From Lineus longissimus (Eukaryota > Nemertea > Pilidiophora > Heteronemertea > Lineidae): 64,000 nt of DNA. Below, piece by piece: positions 1-11,457 of this stretch. A model generated the notes under the pieces. That model did no database searches. It had not been told where the DNA came from and saw only the letters and a program-made list of their open reading frames with translations. The DNA lies in assembly GCF_910592395.1 (NCBI RefSeq), contig NC_088320.1, positions 13,514,501 through 13,578,500 of the forward strand, written 5' to 3'. How positions within the stretch are numbered: the first letter of the stretch is position 1; each line of letters opens with the position of its first letter. The position numbers were made by a program, and so were the translations under genes.

Positions 1-1235
1 TTACACTAATGTAAAAATGCATGGTGACGTGACGACGATCAACACCACGTTATGTAAACGTTGTTCCCAATCAAGTGCATGGATCTATAGTGCTGCCCTC
101 TACAATGTATATAGATATCAAAATTGTCCCCCTCATGTGTGCGTGTATAACTGCACATGTTATTAGTAAAATGAATACCACCAAGTTCACCCCCAGCTCC
201 TACCTATAGTCCCCCTATAAGCGTCACACTATGCATACGGTTTTCGATCTCGCGTCACCCAACGTAACCTTTGACCTCTAGCTAGCCAACCAAGTTCGTA
301 GGATCTTTATTGTATACACTATACCACAGCGCTAATTCACCGACGAAGTCGAGTGAACTCATTCATGAATGTCACTCCATCGCAGTCGTCTGGTGTTTTG
401 TCTTTTAAATCAGGGGGTGAAGAACGGAACTAGGCTCACTCAGGACAAACCTATTCCATACAGTAAACCCCGGGAAAACTAATGAACTGCAACGCGCAAC
501 AAGCATTTGTTGACATTTGAACAGCGCACGTGTGCTTGTTTACAATTTCATTAATCATTTCACATGACTGCGTCAGTGAGTGGAACGAAACTCCTTGGGT
601 AGGTAGGTTGGTATGGTAGGTTGGTAGGTCGGTCTGTTGGCGTTTTTCCGGTTACCAAAAGTGCAAAATCTCCTGTGCACTCACAATGTCACAATGCACT
701 GCACAAATGCATTGTGTCATGTAACCACTACAAAACATAGTACATGACCTAGCCTACATACGCACGTACAAAAGAATCTTCAGGGTGTTTAGGCCGCCCT
801 TCCACTAGCAGGCCTTCCGTCGACGGAGGTGTTGTCGGAGAACATGCACTTGTGGCCTTGGACGTCGCCTTCCTCTTCATATTTCATTCTATTCGTGTTC
901 GTTTTTGTGGGAAGTGCAGCGGAGCAGACTTAAAATTGGCGATTCATAAATTGGTACTTCTGTGGTACTGCACACGGGCTTACTGGACATTGCGCAAAGA
1001 AAGCGAGGAGCAAAATTGGGGAGCGACCATTATTTTTGACCCCCACCATTTTGTCTTCCTAAAATAAACTTTGGGCTAATACGGCCACAGAATAGCCGTA
1101 CCTCCATATTGTTGATCGTGTAGGCCTAATGCTCGGTCAACGGTGTGATGGTGTAGCGCGTTGGTCACAGCTACAATTCTTGATATCTTCAATGGGGTGG
1201 TGCCAAATGCGTATTTTTTATTTAGATATTTTTTT
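1..1235. other. Intergenic, no gene recognised
   Basis: No convincing coding exon is visible here. A short GGTAGGTTGG-type imperfect repeat lies near 598-635. Short open frames in this stretch show no family resemblance and no splice context. Confidence 0.5.
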
Positions 1236-1277
1236 CATATAACCATGGAGGTATATTTATACCTCCATGATATAACT
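1236..1277. mobile_element. 24 bp inverted repeat flanked by diverged 9 bp direct repeats
   Basis: Positions 1245-1268 form two 11 bp arms (left arm ATGGAGGTATA) around a TT centre. The flanking 9-mers CATATAACC (1236-1244) and GATATAACT (1269-1277) share a 7 bp core, as expected of an aged target-site duplication. The same terminal sequence recurs at 4021-4052, where the direct repeat is perfect. It is read as a minimal deletion derivative of a DNA transposon; the 9 bp duplication length would suit a Mutator-like element (inference). Confidence 0.6.
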
Positions 1278-1913
1278 CACGGATAATGCTCGGTGCATAC
1301 AACATTTTTCATTATAAGACAATGGCGCCACTATCGGGAAAATTGGGCAAGTGGGTTTTCAAAAGTCATAACCTATCCACCCCCATCTCACAAGATAATA
1401 GTCCCAGTGATTAGCACAGTAGCCCCTCTATTTATGACCATAGCAGCAATATATGGACAGTTAGATGCTGGCGCCACCTATCGATCCCCATAAACTTAGC
1501 CAAACTCATATTCCAAACTAACCTAATGTGACAAGATAATTGAGTCTCCTGTGAGTCACCTGTGATTAAAAATAGTATTCCATCGCCTCGGCGGCCAGTC
1601 CATATTACAAAAACTTAGGCCTAGGCCTATGTGTAGCCTACTGGAGTTCTATGTCCGATCATGGCGTGTGTGTGCTAGAGTTATGTGTGCTAGCCAGATC
1701 GCCTCCAGCTTGCGTTTGGCCTACTTGATAACTTCCAATGTAACCATGATCCTAGGATGACCAGGCTGTGTATCGGAAAATACACCTAGGGACCGTTGCG
1801 CTCGTCGCGTTGCGTTGCTTTCTTTGCGCAAAGTCCAGAAAGCCATGTCAATGGAGGTCCGTCGCCTACGAAATCGTCAGACGTGTATTGCATGTATGAT
1901 ATACACTGTCTAA

Positions 1914-1951
1914 TCCTAACCCTAAACCTAAACCTAACCCTAACCCCTAAC
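1914..1951. repeat. Interstitial telomere-like repeat
   Basis: Tandem CCTAA/CCCTAA-type units (CCTAACCCTAAACCTAAACC and similar) run for about 38 bp. This is the C-strand of the animal telomere repeat TTAGGG with variant units. It lies inside ordinary intergenic sequence and not at a window end. Confidence 0.75.
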
Positions 1952-2149
1952 CCAGCAATCTGATTTGGCTCTCGGATTTGGCACTGAACAGTAGGCCTAG
2001 TGTGTGGGAGGATCAGCACTATATCTGTGAAGGCGAAATCGTGCCGATATGTCACGGATTAAATCATCTTATCACAAGCGTTTTTTCAAGTATGTGTACA
2101 TGTATATGTATTTGGAATGTTACAGTACACACCACAGCAACATTTTGGT

Positions 2150-2480
2150 AGTGATACTATGATGTGATTTACGACTTTTCGGAAATACGTCCGTTTCTAA
2201 TTGTTGATCACAAATGTGAAGCTCAAATTTTCCATTTTTGATTAGATTTATTATAAAATCGCTGAATGTAAACCAACGCGACCGCGAAAATGTTCATGTT
2301 GTGACGTCATCAACGAAAACGGTATCGAAGCGAGCGGTCCGGGCGGGATTAAACCATCAATTTCTAGAAAATGTGCATTTCGATTCGAAAACCTCACCGA
2401 TTTATGAGAAAGTGACGCAGTCATTTGTCAAAAACAGCTAAAACATTATATGGTGAAATTTGACACGAGTTACCCTTTAA
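2150..2480 (+). mobile_element. Dispersed non-autonomous element, copy A
   Basis: This ~330 bp block is repeated with a few substitutions and one ~29 bp indel at 35361-35720. The other copy begins TTAAAGTGATAC and both end GTTACCCTTTAA, so the family has short inverted ends of the form TTAAAG...CTTTAA. This copy has lost the first few bases of the left end. No coding capacity is apparent. MITE is the best class; the parent transposon is unknown. Confidence 0.7.
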
Positions 2481-2739
2481 TATTACATATATATATGTTT
2501 ATTCGTACTACTTTCCGTTGTACAGATAACAAAAAATAAGGTGCAATAAGACAATACAGAGTTGGGTGCAATGTATAGTTTACGATAAGGCAAACAAAGT
2601 AAAAGGTAAGACTGAGAGTCGAACCCGAAAACCTCTCATTCTTGGAGATGATCCTGAATAAATTACATTAGTATCTTGAACTATCACAATAAAACTGACA
2701 CCAAAAACAATACTCCATCAAATCAACCTGTACACAAAA

Positions 2740-2973
2740 TGTCGAGGACCAAAGCTCAACGCTCGACACTGGTGGTTTTATTGAGCGATAAAAATTGAAC
2801 AACTTCAGGTTTTCACCAACATGGCGGGATCGTCTTTAATTATAGAATAAAAGCACCTTCACAAGAATCACAGAAGAGCGCTTGATGATTAGTAAGAACA
2901 AAGAACACCAGATGGCGACAGCATACGTTAACCCACTACTATACTAGACTACATGTACTAGCAATCCTCAACA
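2740..2973 (-). repeat. BEL 3' LTR
   Basis: This 234 bp LTR reads TGTTGAGGA...TCCTCGACA on the minus strand, with TG/CA ends. It matches the partner LTR at 15655-15887 with about four substitutions plus a small indel cluster near 2950-2960, roughly 96-97% identity by eye, so insertion was fairly recent. An AATAAA is present on the plus strand only at 2847-2852. Confidence 0.93.
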
Positions 2974-2985
2974 CTCCCCACCTTG
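2974..2985 (-). other. BEL polypurine tract
   Basis: On the minus strand AAGGTGGGGAG lies immediately upstream of the 3' LTR. This is the expected position and composition of the plus-strand primer for reverse transcription. Confidence 0.75.
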
Positions 2986-4011
2986 GAGAGAGGTATCACT
3001 CCAACTTATATTACTAGAGACCTTATAACAACAGCTGTGCCACATTTCAGACAAATTAAACACCTTGATGTAAGAATCATATGCATATACATAGATGTGA
3101 AACATAATATTCCAAAATTACACAGTAAATGAAGCAACATTTCAAAGAAAATCAACTCAGGAGTTCAAATGACTCAACTCTTACATAGCAACTGACGTTC
3201 CAAATAACCAGGAACCCAACAAGTAGAAATGTCCTTGCTTTAAACCTGTCTGTAGAATTCAACACAATGAAATTGAAAGAAACTCAATTCAAGGAAACAA
3301 GGAGAGCAACAACATCAAACTACAAGTAGTAAACACAGTAACCATAAAATGGACTCCAACAAGAGGCCCAAGGGCCTGGCGCTCAGCTGGATGACCTAAT
3401 AACATAGGACTGAGGGTATAAAGTAGTAAATATCGGCTTTATACTACTGTTTGAAGGTCAAGAGAACACGTTATACCACTAAAATTTCCAATGCAGAGCT
3501 GCCAGCTGGATGAAATATGATTGAACTAATCAGCCATTGTATGTAAATATTACAGGAGGCAACGGAAGATATCCCTAGTTCAGTATAGCTTTACAGAAAA
3601 AATGGGAAAAAATGGTAACATTATTGTGTTGCTTAAAACGTCTACTTTTTACTCATGTAAGAATCGTAGTACTAATAATAACTTCAACTTATTTTCCAGT
3701 TATGATAACACAACACGCATCTTCATGATCATGATCTTTCTCAAACTAACTGAATGACCTATTAGTAATCGCCTTGGACGCACAACCTAACCACATATCA
3801 ATCCGCCCCGACGATCGACACATCCATTCGATTCGATAACCGGGTAACCCTCGATAAAGTTTGATAAATAAACTAGAACTGAGATTTCACAGGAGCACCT
3901 GTGAATTCATGACTCCAGGGTTGTTTTGAGGGCGATATTGTAAGAGTTGGTCTTGAGTATGGGGACGTGAAGGTCCGTGTGAGGCACCTGGGGAGAGAAG
4001 ACTAGTTGAAC

Positions 4012-4061
4012 GATGGGATCATGGAGGTATAAATAATTATTTATACCTCCATGATGGGATC
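4012..4061. mobile_element. 32 bp perfect palindrome with perfect 9 bp direct repeats
   Basis: Positions 4021-4052 are a perfect palindrome; the left half begins ATGGAGGTATAAATAA. It is bounded by GATGGGATC at 4012-4020 and again at 4053-4061. The terminal 11 bp are the same as in the insertion at 1245-1268. Structure and direct repeats indicate transposition followed by near-total internal deletion, or an unusually small mobile unit. Confidence 0.75.
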
Positions 4062-4578
4062 TGACACGGACACTACTATTGATCTCATTATATGAATACC
4101 ATTTAATTACAAATGAAACGGCCAGGGGCCATTGTGCTCTCCGTAAGTATTTTTAGTAGACAGTTACAGAAAGTGCTACAGTATGTAGGCCTCTCATAAT
4201 TTATACATGCATCTGTGACCAGTTCAGAGCCGGCCCTGGCCAAGTGGTGAATCCGAGACTTGTGGTTCCAAGCTTGTAGAGTCTAGGTGAAAATGATAGT
4301 GAAGAAACGTGCCACTCCATGACAATGGTGAATATATTTTTAACTTTGACCTCTGTGACCCTGACAGGTAGGTCAAATAACAAACCAGGGTGATATGTGA
4401 TGTAGACACATCCACCCGACCATAACAATTTCATCACTCGTTACACTACAGCAATCGGCAAAAAACGATTTCCAAGATGGCCGCCTAATTAAATCTATGG
4501 CACCAAATAAATCAAAAAATGAAAAAAAATGTAACATAGAACTCAGAAAAGAAAAAAGGAAAAGATGAAAAATAAAAA

Positions 4579-4650
4579 TATTTTTGGCTGTCCTTGACCG
4601 GGGTTTGAACTCACGACCTTTGGATTGCCACAATACGAGGAAAAAACCCA
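4579..4650 (-). repeat. tRNA-like (SINE-type) fragment
   Basis: The minus strand contains GAGTTCAAACCCCGG, a B-box-like pol III element, after a short pyrimidine-purine-mixed leader, as in tRNA-derived SINE heads. No clear A box or tail is visible, so this is at most a fragment. Confidence 0.3.
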
Positions 4651-5822
4651 CAAAACATGCAATTTCGGCCATATTTGAATTCCGATCTGGCTGAAACTTG
4701 GCATACAAATAGTGGCTTCTTAGATGCATCATTACACAAAATTAAAACTCTTTACATTGAACAACGACGAAACGTACCAAGAACGGTAAAGTTTTCAACT
4801 TTGACCTCTGTGAACTTGAAAGGTGGGTCAAATCAAAAACCCGTAAGATATGTGATGTATCCTTGCTAGGAGTACCTACCATGAAACTTTTATCAAAAAC
4901 AAATCAGTAATAAGCGAGAAATCACACTTTTTGAGTTTTGAGTTTGGGCCCCCTGGTGGCCAAGTCAATAATCAGACCGAACCAAAATTCAGTGTAAAAG
5001 GTCAACTGACCTAGGGGGTCATTTGTTTAAAGTTTCAAGTTCATAACTGTTGCGGTTGAGAAACGTGCCATAGTTACACTCAAACGGCAAATTTACGCCA
5101 CTTGACCTCTGCGACCTTGAAAAGTAGGTCAAATCCGAAAAATCGTGCAACATCTGAGGTAACCTTGCTAGGGGTTCCTGCCATAAAAATTTCATCAAAA
5201 ACAATTTGCTAATAAGCAGGCTATTACACTTCTTACTTTTCTGTTTTGGCCCCCTGGTGGCAAAGTCAAGAATCAGATCAGGCTGAAATTCAGCACCAGA
5301 GGTTATCTGATATAGGGGGTTATATGTACCAAGTTTCAAGCTCATAGCTTTGGTGGTTGAGAAACGTGCCATAGTTACACTCAAACGGCCAATTCACGCC
5401 ATTTGACCTCTGCGACCTTGAAAAGTAGATCAAATTAAAAACCCGTAAGATATATGATGTATCCTTGCTATGAGTACCTACTACAAAAGTTTTATCAAAA
5501 ACAAGTCACTAATAAGCGAGATATCACACTTTTTAGATATCCACATTTGGCCCCCTGGTGGCCAAGTAGAGAACCATATCGGACAGAAATTTAGTGTCAC
5601 AGGTCATCTGACCTAGGGGGTCATGTGTACAAAGTTTTAAGTTTATAGGCCTAGCAGTTAAAAAACGTGCCACTGTTTTTGAACTAGGATACGACGGACA
5701 ACGACGACGACGACGACGACGACGGACGGCGGACACTGCAGTATTGCATAGACTCCACTACGGTGAGCCAAAAAGTGAAAACAGATCATATCATATTCCT
5801 TGGGATAAATTAAAATAGGAGT

Positions 5823-6837
5823 GCGGGTATGGCAAGCCAAAGCGGAATTTATTCAAGACTTTAGAATTACCATTCAAGAAGTTAAATATAAGTTCAAGAA
5901 GGAAATATATGTTCAAGACAAATGTTTTCAACCTTGAATAAAATATGTGCAACCTTGAATAAAATTTGTTCAACCTTGAATAAAATATGTCCAACCTTGA
6001 ACAAAATATATTCAACCTTGAACAAAATATATTCAAGACTCACGTGACCATATTCAAGACGCACGTGACCACAAAATTGATGACGTCGTTGCTCATGTTT
6101 TGATGCTTTACGGACTTTCCCGAACCCGCGTCCGGACTTTCCCGAACCCATGGTACTTGTGTTGCGTTTTGGAGCTCGAATTGTTCGCATGAGGTTTTGA
6201 CACATGGTTGTACACGTACCTAGCCGCCTACACCTGACATGTACTGTAATCCTACACATCATGACATGGATGCCGAGTGAATGTCAGAGTCGATACATGT
6301 TTCACAGACATATCAGGCAAATTATAGGTTCAAAATGCGCAATGCCTCTCACCTTTCATTCTTAAGGCCGACACCACTGTATCGGATTCTCGTTGTCTTT
6401 TGACATGTTTGAGTGTTTAGGCTATACAGGCAATCAATCATGTCGTGAAACAGAACGCATCAGAAGTACCACAGATTCTACGCGCTACGTCATCAATTTT
6501 GTGGTCACGTGCGTCTTGAATATGGTCACGTGAGTCTTGAATATATTTTGTTCAAGGTTGAATATATTTTGTTCAAGGTTGGACATATTTTATTCAAGGT
6601 TGAACATATTTTATTCAAGGTTGAACATATTTTATTCAAGGTTGAACATATTTTATTCAAGGTTGAAAACATTTGATTCAAGGTTGAACATATTTTAGTC
6701 TTGAACATATATTTCCTTCTTGAACTTATATTTAACTTCTTGAATGGTAATTCTAAAGTCTTGAATAAATTCCGCTTTGGCTTGCCATACTATTCTAAAG
6801 TCTTGAATAAATTCCGCTTTGGCTTGCCATACGCGGG
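5823..6837. mobile_element. Fold-back element with 21 bp internal tandem units
   Basis: Left arm (5828 to ~6088) and right arm (~6486 to 6831) are inverted copies that both start TATGGCAAGCCAAAGCGGAA when read inward. Each arm carries about six to seven tandem ~21 bp units of CAACCTTGAATAAAATATG type and an inner block with GGTCACGTG. About 400 bp of unique sequence separates the arms. The right arm also ends in a 42 bp tandem duplication (6749-6790, 6791-6832). GCGGG flanks both sides (5823-5827, 6833-6837), a possible 5 bp target duplication. The long tandem-repeat arms resemble Foldback-type transposons; no transposase is present. Confidence 0.75.
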
Positions 6838-6839
6838 AA

Positions 6840-8287
6840 CAAGGTTTTTTAGCAGGAGGAAAGCGAGAACATTTTGCGCCGTCGCATTCCGATTTGGCTG
6901 GTTAGTGGTGAAATCTGCTTTTAATTTGGCAAATTAACATATTCGTTTTTCTAGTTCTAACGTTGTCTGAATTAAAGATGCTTTCCCAATGCTTGACTGG
7001 TCTGGCAAGAGACATTGCCAGGAAAACGTGACGTCATTTTGGTCATTTTGGCCATTCTTCTTACCGCACGCCCTCTCTCTCCGTAAAAGTTCCTGACATG
7101 GTGTGAAGTGGGAGGGCGCACAATGGGAACCACACTGCCGCGACGTTTTTAGTTTCTATTTATAGAATTCAGCGGCAGAGATTTTAGGCACGGAAAAAGT
7201 GGATTAACTCGGCTAATCTCAATGGATTTTACCCAGGAATGTTTTCAAGGCGAGAGAAACATCTGATTGAAGTACTGCGCTTATTAGATTTCATGTTCAG
7301 GTCGAAGATTGGCCTAAAACGTGGACGAAAAGAGTGCATTATCGAGTGTTGGAGAGGTCACGTGATTGGACGAGAAACCTGAACAAAGTTTTCGTGCTTT
7401 TAGCTGTCAACATCAATGGCTATAATATACTCCTACAGAATAGTAGAACTAATAGAACTAATTTCCGAAGTTTCCAATAGTTTGAACACAAATCAAAACA
7501 TTGCCCATCAGCTGGACTCAAGATCTGCATAAATTACGATAAATAATGAGGTCGTCGCTTCAATTTCGCAAAGAAAGTTGACTCCATTCGAAGGTTGTTT
7601 TGACCAAATTCTGTTGAACTCATCGTTGTGAGGGCATTTGAACACATTCTCGTTGATCTTTTCTATAAACGCGTAAAGTTTCGTACCAAAATACGTTTCC
7701 GTATAGGCTTAAAAAGAAAATTTGTCACTTACAAAATCATCGCTCCGGTAGAAATAAAAAGGTCACCGCCATTTTCTTGATGATAGTACTCCAGGTAACC
7801 GGCGGGAAATTTAAAGCGGGGTCATCCGGGGTCAAACAACAGTTTTGCTCACTACCGCCAACTGGTGATATAAATCGACACTATTCTATTTTATATCAAA
7901 ACTTCTGTATCATGAAGACCTTTTCAATTTTATTTCAAGCTTTTATCTACTGGAATAGAGCGTCAAAAAATTGTTTTTTCATTTACGCATTTTGCCCCCT
8001 GGGGAGCTGAATTTGAGTCGAATCGCCCACATTTTTTTCCGTAAGCAACATTTTCTGCGGTGTTTATAAGCAAGACTAGATTTGAAGTGCCTCGGTTGTA
8101 TGATTACAAAATACCCAACTTTGTCTACAGATGGCTGGATGGAAGGATGGCAGGATGGGTGGAAGGACGGACACCAATCGAATAGCTATTTGACTAGCTC
8201 CGCTGACTTTGTCAGCTGAGCTAAAAATACAATGTTTTATGTACCTATTGTCCAGAAATTAGCTCTTATGAAATTAAACCTTATGTG
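6840..8287. other. Non-coding part of the BEL interior
   Basis: No gene is seen. At 8130-8228 there is a GGATGGNNGG microsatellite, then a hairpin (GCTGAC-TTT-GTCAGC near 8201) and the tail GAGCTAAAAA. This resembles the right end of the tandem-repeat element at 5.8 kb, so it is probably the end of a related insertion. Confidence 0.4.
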
Positions 8288-9096
8288 TCAGAGTCCGTTT
8301 AACAAGAGCAAACAACAAGAGTCAGAAAATTCACTATATGTACGAGTTTGTGGTAAATTACAAATCCAACCTTTTAACTGGTTTGATTGGTCTACCATGG
8401 CTAGAGGTTTTAACAACTCCATGGTCCACACTGGTACCTCTTTGGAGGGTAACTTAACAGATGTATCAGCACCCACTGGATCACTCTCTGGATCACTCTC
8501 CTCAGAATATACACTACCACGGATCTCAAGATCATGTAACCTTTGTATGGATCTAGTCAATTTCCCAGTAGCAGTTTTGAGAACAACACTTCGGACAAGC
8601 CCATCCTTGCCTGAAAACATTTCCTGTACAACACCAAGAGGCCAAGAGAGACGGGGAACATGATCCTCCCGAATCAAAACAACAGAGCCAACCTCCAACT
8701 TGCATCTAGCCTCAAATCCCCTGGCTACAGGGGGCAAATTGCGTAAATAATCGTCACTCCACAGCTTCCAAAAAGAGTCCAACTTAGCTTGGCGTACAGC
8801 TTCCCGAGCACCAAGATCCTTAGCCACAACCACCTGAGGACTATTGAGAGAATCCTTGGCAATCTCAACCTGGAATCCAGCAGGCCTACCAATTAGGAAG
8901 TGCGACGGAGTAAGGGGGGTCGGAGAATCTAGACAATCACCTGTGAATGTGAGAGGACGAGAGTTTACGAAGGCCTCCACTTCATGCAAAGTCGTCTCCA
9001 GCTCAGAACGTGTCAGTGACTTGCGACCAAGGGTTTTCCTCAGAGACCGTTTCACAGAGCCAACTAGCCGTTCCCACCAGCCCCCCCCCCCCCCCC
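8288..9096 (-). pseudogene. BEL integrase C-terminus and DUF5641-like domain
   Basis: The frame begins in an 18-base C run (9081-9098, G on the coding strand) and encodes WWERLVGSVK, which carries the catalytic glutamate of the DDE triad. It continues through EAFVNSRPL and a C-terminal region with VGSVVLIRED, GVVQEMF and SIQRLHDLE, typical of the DUF5641 tail of BEL/Pao polyproteins. It is out of frame with the preceding integrase segment across the homopolymer, so it is either a real frameshift or an assembly length error. Confidence 0.85.
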
Positions 9097-11457
9097 CCAC
9101 CAGGGACTGCGTGGAGCAATGTAACTCCACTTCGGGCAATGAGGCCCAAAGTAGCGCTGTAACAGAGTGCTAGCGCCTACGAAAGTCTGAGCATTGTCAG
9201 AATAAAACTCAGTGGGTAAACCTCGACGCGCGGCAATTCTCCGTATTGCAAGAACACAGTCAGGGAGATTTAATGAATCCGTCAGCTCCAAATGGACTGC
9301 TCTGACCACTGCACATGTAAACAGCAAGATATAGAATTTCTTACCAGGGACATCTATGCAGAACAAGGGTCCACCATGATCCAAGCCTGTGATTGAAAAA
9401 CAGGGGGCCGACTTGACTCGAAATCCTGGGAGGGGTGCCATGGTTTGATTACAAGCCTTAGCCTCGACGATTCTACAGAAGACACATGTCCGACATACCC
9501 GTTTTGCCATCTGTCGAGCACCAACAATCCAATACTTTGATCGCAAAGTGGAAAGCGTGGTTGTGACACCAGCATGCTTCATGTAAAAATGCTGGAAAGT
9601 AACTAGCTTCAGAGACACATGCCCCTTGGGCAAAATGACAGGGTGCATACTTGCATAGCCAAGATCCGAAAGTTGGAGCCTCCCCTTCATTCTCAACAGT
9701 CCATCCTCGTCAACAAAGGGGTCAAGACTTCCAAGAGGGGAACCTTTAGGTAGGGATTTACCCTCCTTCAAACAAGCAATGTCACTATGATAGGATGCGC
9801 TTTGAACCTGTGTGAGCAAGACAACCTGAGCCTTGGACATTTCCTCTTGAGACAAAACTCCAAATTTTCTGTCAACAGCAGCGACTCTGAGGTTGTGACA
9901 GAACCTCAAAACTAGGCCAACAATGTTGCGCATCTTCTGGTAAGTGCCCCAACGATCAAAATCAAAGATCTGGACTGGCTCCGATGGCTGTTTTACCACT
10001 AAGATAGACTCTGCTAAACATTGAGTCTCAACCAAATCTGTCTCTGTGACAGCCTCAGCATCTATCGGACCGACACCTGGGTTGTTACCCTGCTGTAACC
10101 AGTCTGGCCCATGCATCCAAAGTTCAGAGGAAACCAGTTGCTGGGCAGTCAAACCTCGAGTAACTAAGTCCGCGGTGTTTTCCACCCCTGGACAGTGCAA
10201 CCATGACCCAGGCAAAGTGAGCTGCTTAATTTCACTCACCCGGTTTGCAATGAAACATTTCCATCGACTGGCATCTCGTTGGATCCAGGCAAGAGCTACT
10301 TGTGAATCTGTGTAGAACTGATACGGGATAGTATCAGGTAATTTCAATGCCGAGCGAGAGAATATCAAAAGACGAGCACACAAGAGACTGCCTAGCAATT
10401 CAAGACGGGGTAGTGACATAAGGGGCTTCAAGGGAGCCACCTTTGCCTTGGAAATCACCAAAGACACTTCATAGGAGCCATCTGACCTCAGAACCCTCAA
10501 GTAAACACAGGCACCATAGCCCTGTGTAGACGCATCACCAAATGCATGCAGTTCAATGCCCATGAGAGCCTTCCAAGCCAAACCTGAGGTGTAGCACCTA
10601 GGAATTTCCCACTGTTTGATGACATCTAATCCTTCTAGCCATGTAAGGAACTTGGATTTCAACGCAAGAGGTAGGTCCTCGTCCCATTCCAAACGCAATC
10701 GCCAAATTTCTTGGAAAAGGATTTTAACCACCATGGTAAAAGGAGTCAAGAGTCCAAGAGGGTCAAAGAGCCGCGCAGTGAAGCTGAGAACAATCCGCTT
10801 GGAACATGTCATTTCCAAGGGTGCGGGTACAGAAATACCATCAAAGAGGAAACAATCCTCCTGGGATAACCACATCATTCCCAGTACCTTAGCCGAGTCA
10901 CAATCCAAGTGCTTAGAACCAAAATCAACTCGAAATTTATCTTCCAACACCTTACTATTGGACTTACACTTGGCAAAATCCATCCTGGCTTCACCAACAA
11001 TGCCTGTGGCCCGATCAAACAAGTCACAACCTTTAACATCATTGTCACAACCTGAAAGGAGATCATCAACATAAATGTTATCTTCTAGCTCCTGAACTAC
11101 TTTCGATGGAGGGTAGGTTGAAAAGTGATGCCTGAGAGTTGCATTCAACAGAAAGGGACTCGCCCTATTTCCAAAGGGAACCCGAGTAAACCTCATAACA
11201 CGAATCTTCCCATCACCAGTGTCCAACAGAAAGCGATGGACGTCTTGGTCCTCACGTCTGACCATAAGCTGCAAGAAAGCTTTTGTCACATCAGCTGTCA
11301 TAGCAATAGGCCAGCGACGAAAACGAATCAAAATGTCCACAAGATTGGGAATGAGTGAAGGGCCTGTATGCAAACAATCATTGAGGGATACCCCATTGTA
11401 ACCAGGCTGCTGAAGCATCAAAGACAGGACGTACCTTGGTAGTAAGGCTGTCCTCAC
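9081..11457 (-). pseudogene. BEL pol: RT, RNase H and integrase core
   Basis: Counted from the start of this open frame, the RT palm has PFGNRASPF followed by NIYVDDLLSG, with YVDD at about residues 129-132. RNase H follows (HAFGDASTQGYG, YTDSQVALAWI), then an HHCC integrase zinc finger (HFYMKHAG ... CRTCVFC). The DDE core begins near GLDHGGP and continues with YSDNAQTF. The frame is offset by one base from the upstream protease/RT segment near 11415 and from the integrase end at the homopolymer. The third catalytic acid lies in the next segment. Confidence 0.92.

Larger units (their letters stand above)
3357..5790 (+). mobile_element. Non-autonomous element with 301 bp tandem repeats and (GAC)n tract
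   Basis: The left edge has the hairpin-forming AGAGGCCCAAGGGCCT at about 3363. The right part holds tandem copies of a ~301 bp unit whose landmark TTTGACCTCTG recurs near 4803, 5104 and 5405, with a more diverged copy near 4347. It then has a (GAC)n microsatellite at about 5698-5730 and ends near GGTGAGCCAAAAA. A core of tandem repeats, a short microsatellite and a defined 3' tail resembles 'pearl'/Helitron-derived non-autonomous elements of marine invertebrates. That class assignment and the outer borders are inference. Confidence 0.55.

Noticed and set aside
5791-6708. Lys/Asn- or Phe/Ser-rich repetitive frames in the fold-back element
   Set aside because: They are translations of the 21 bp tandem units.
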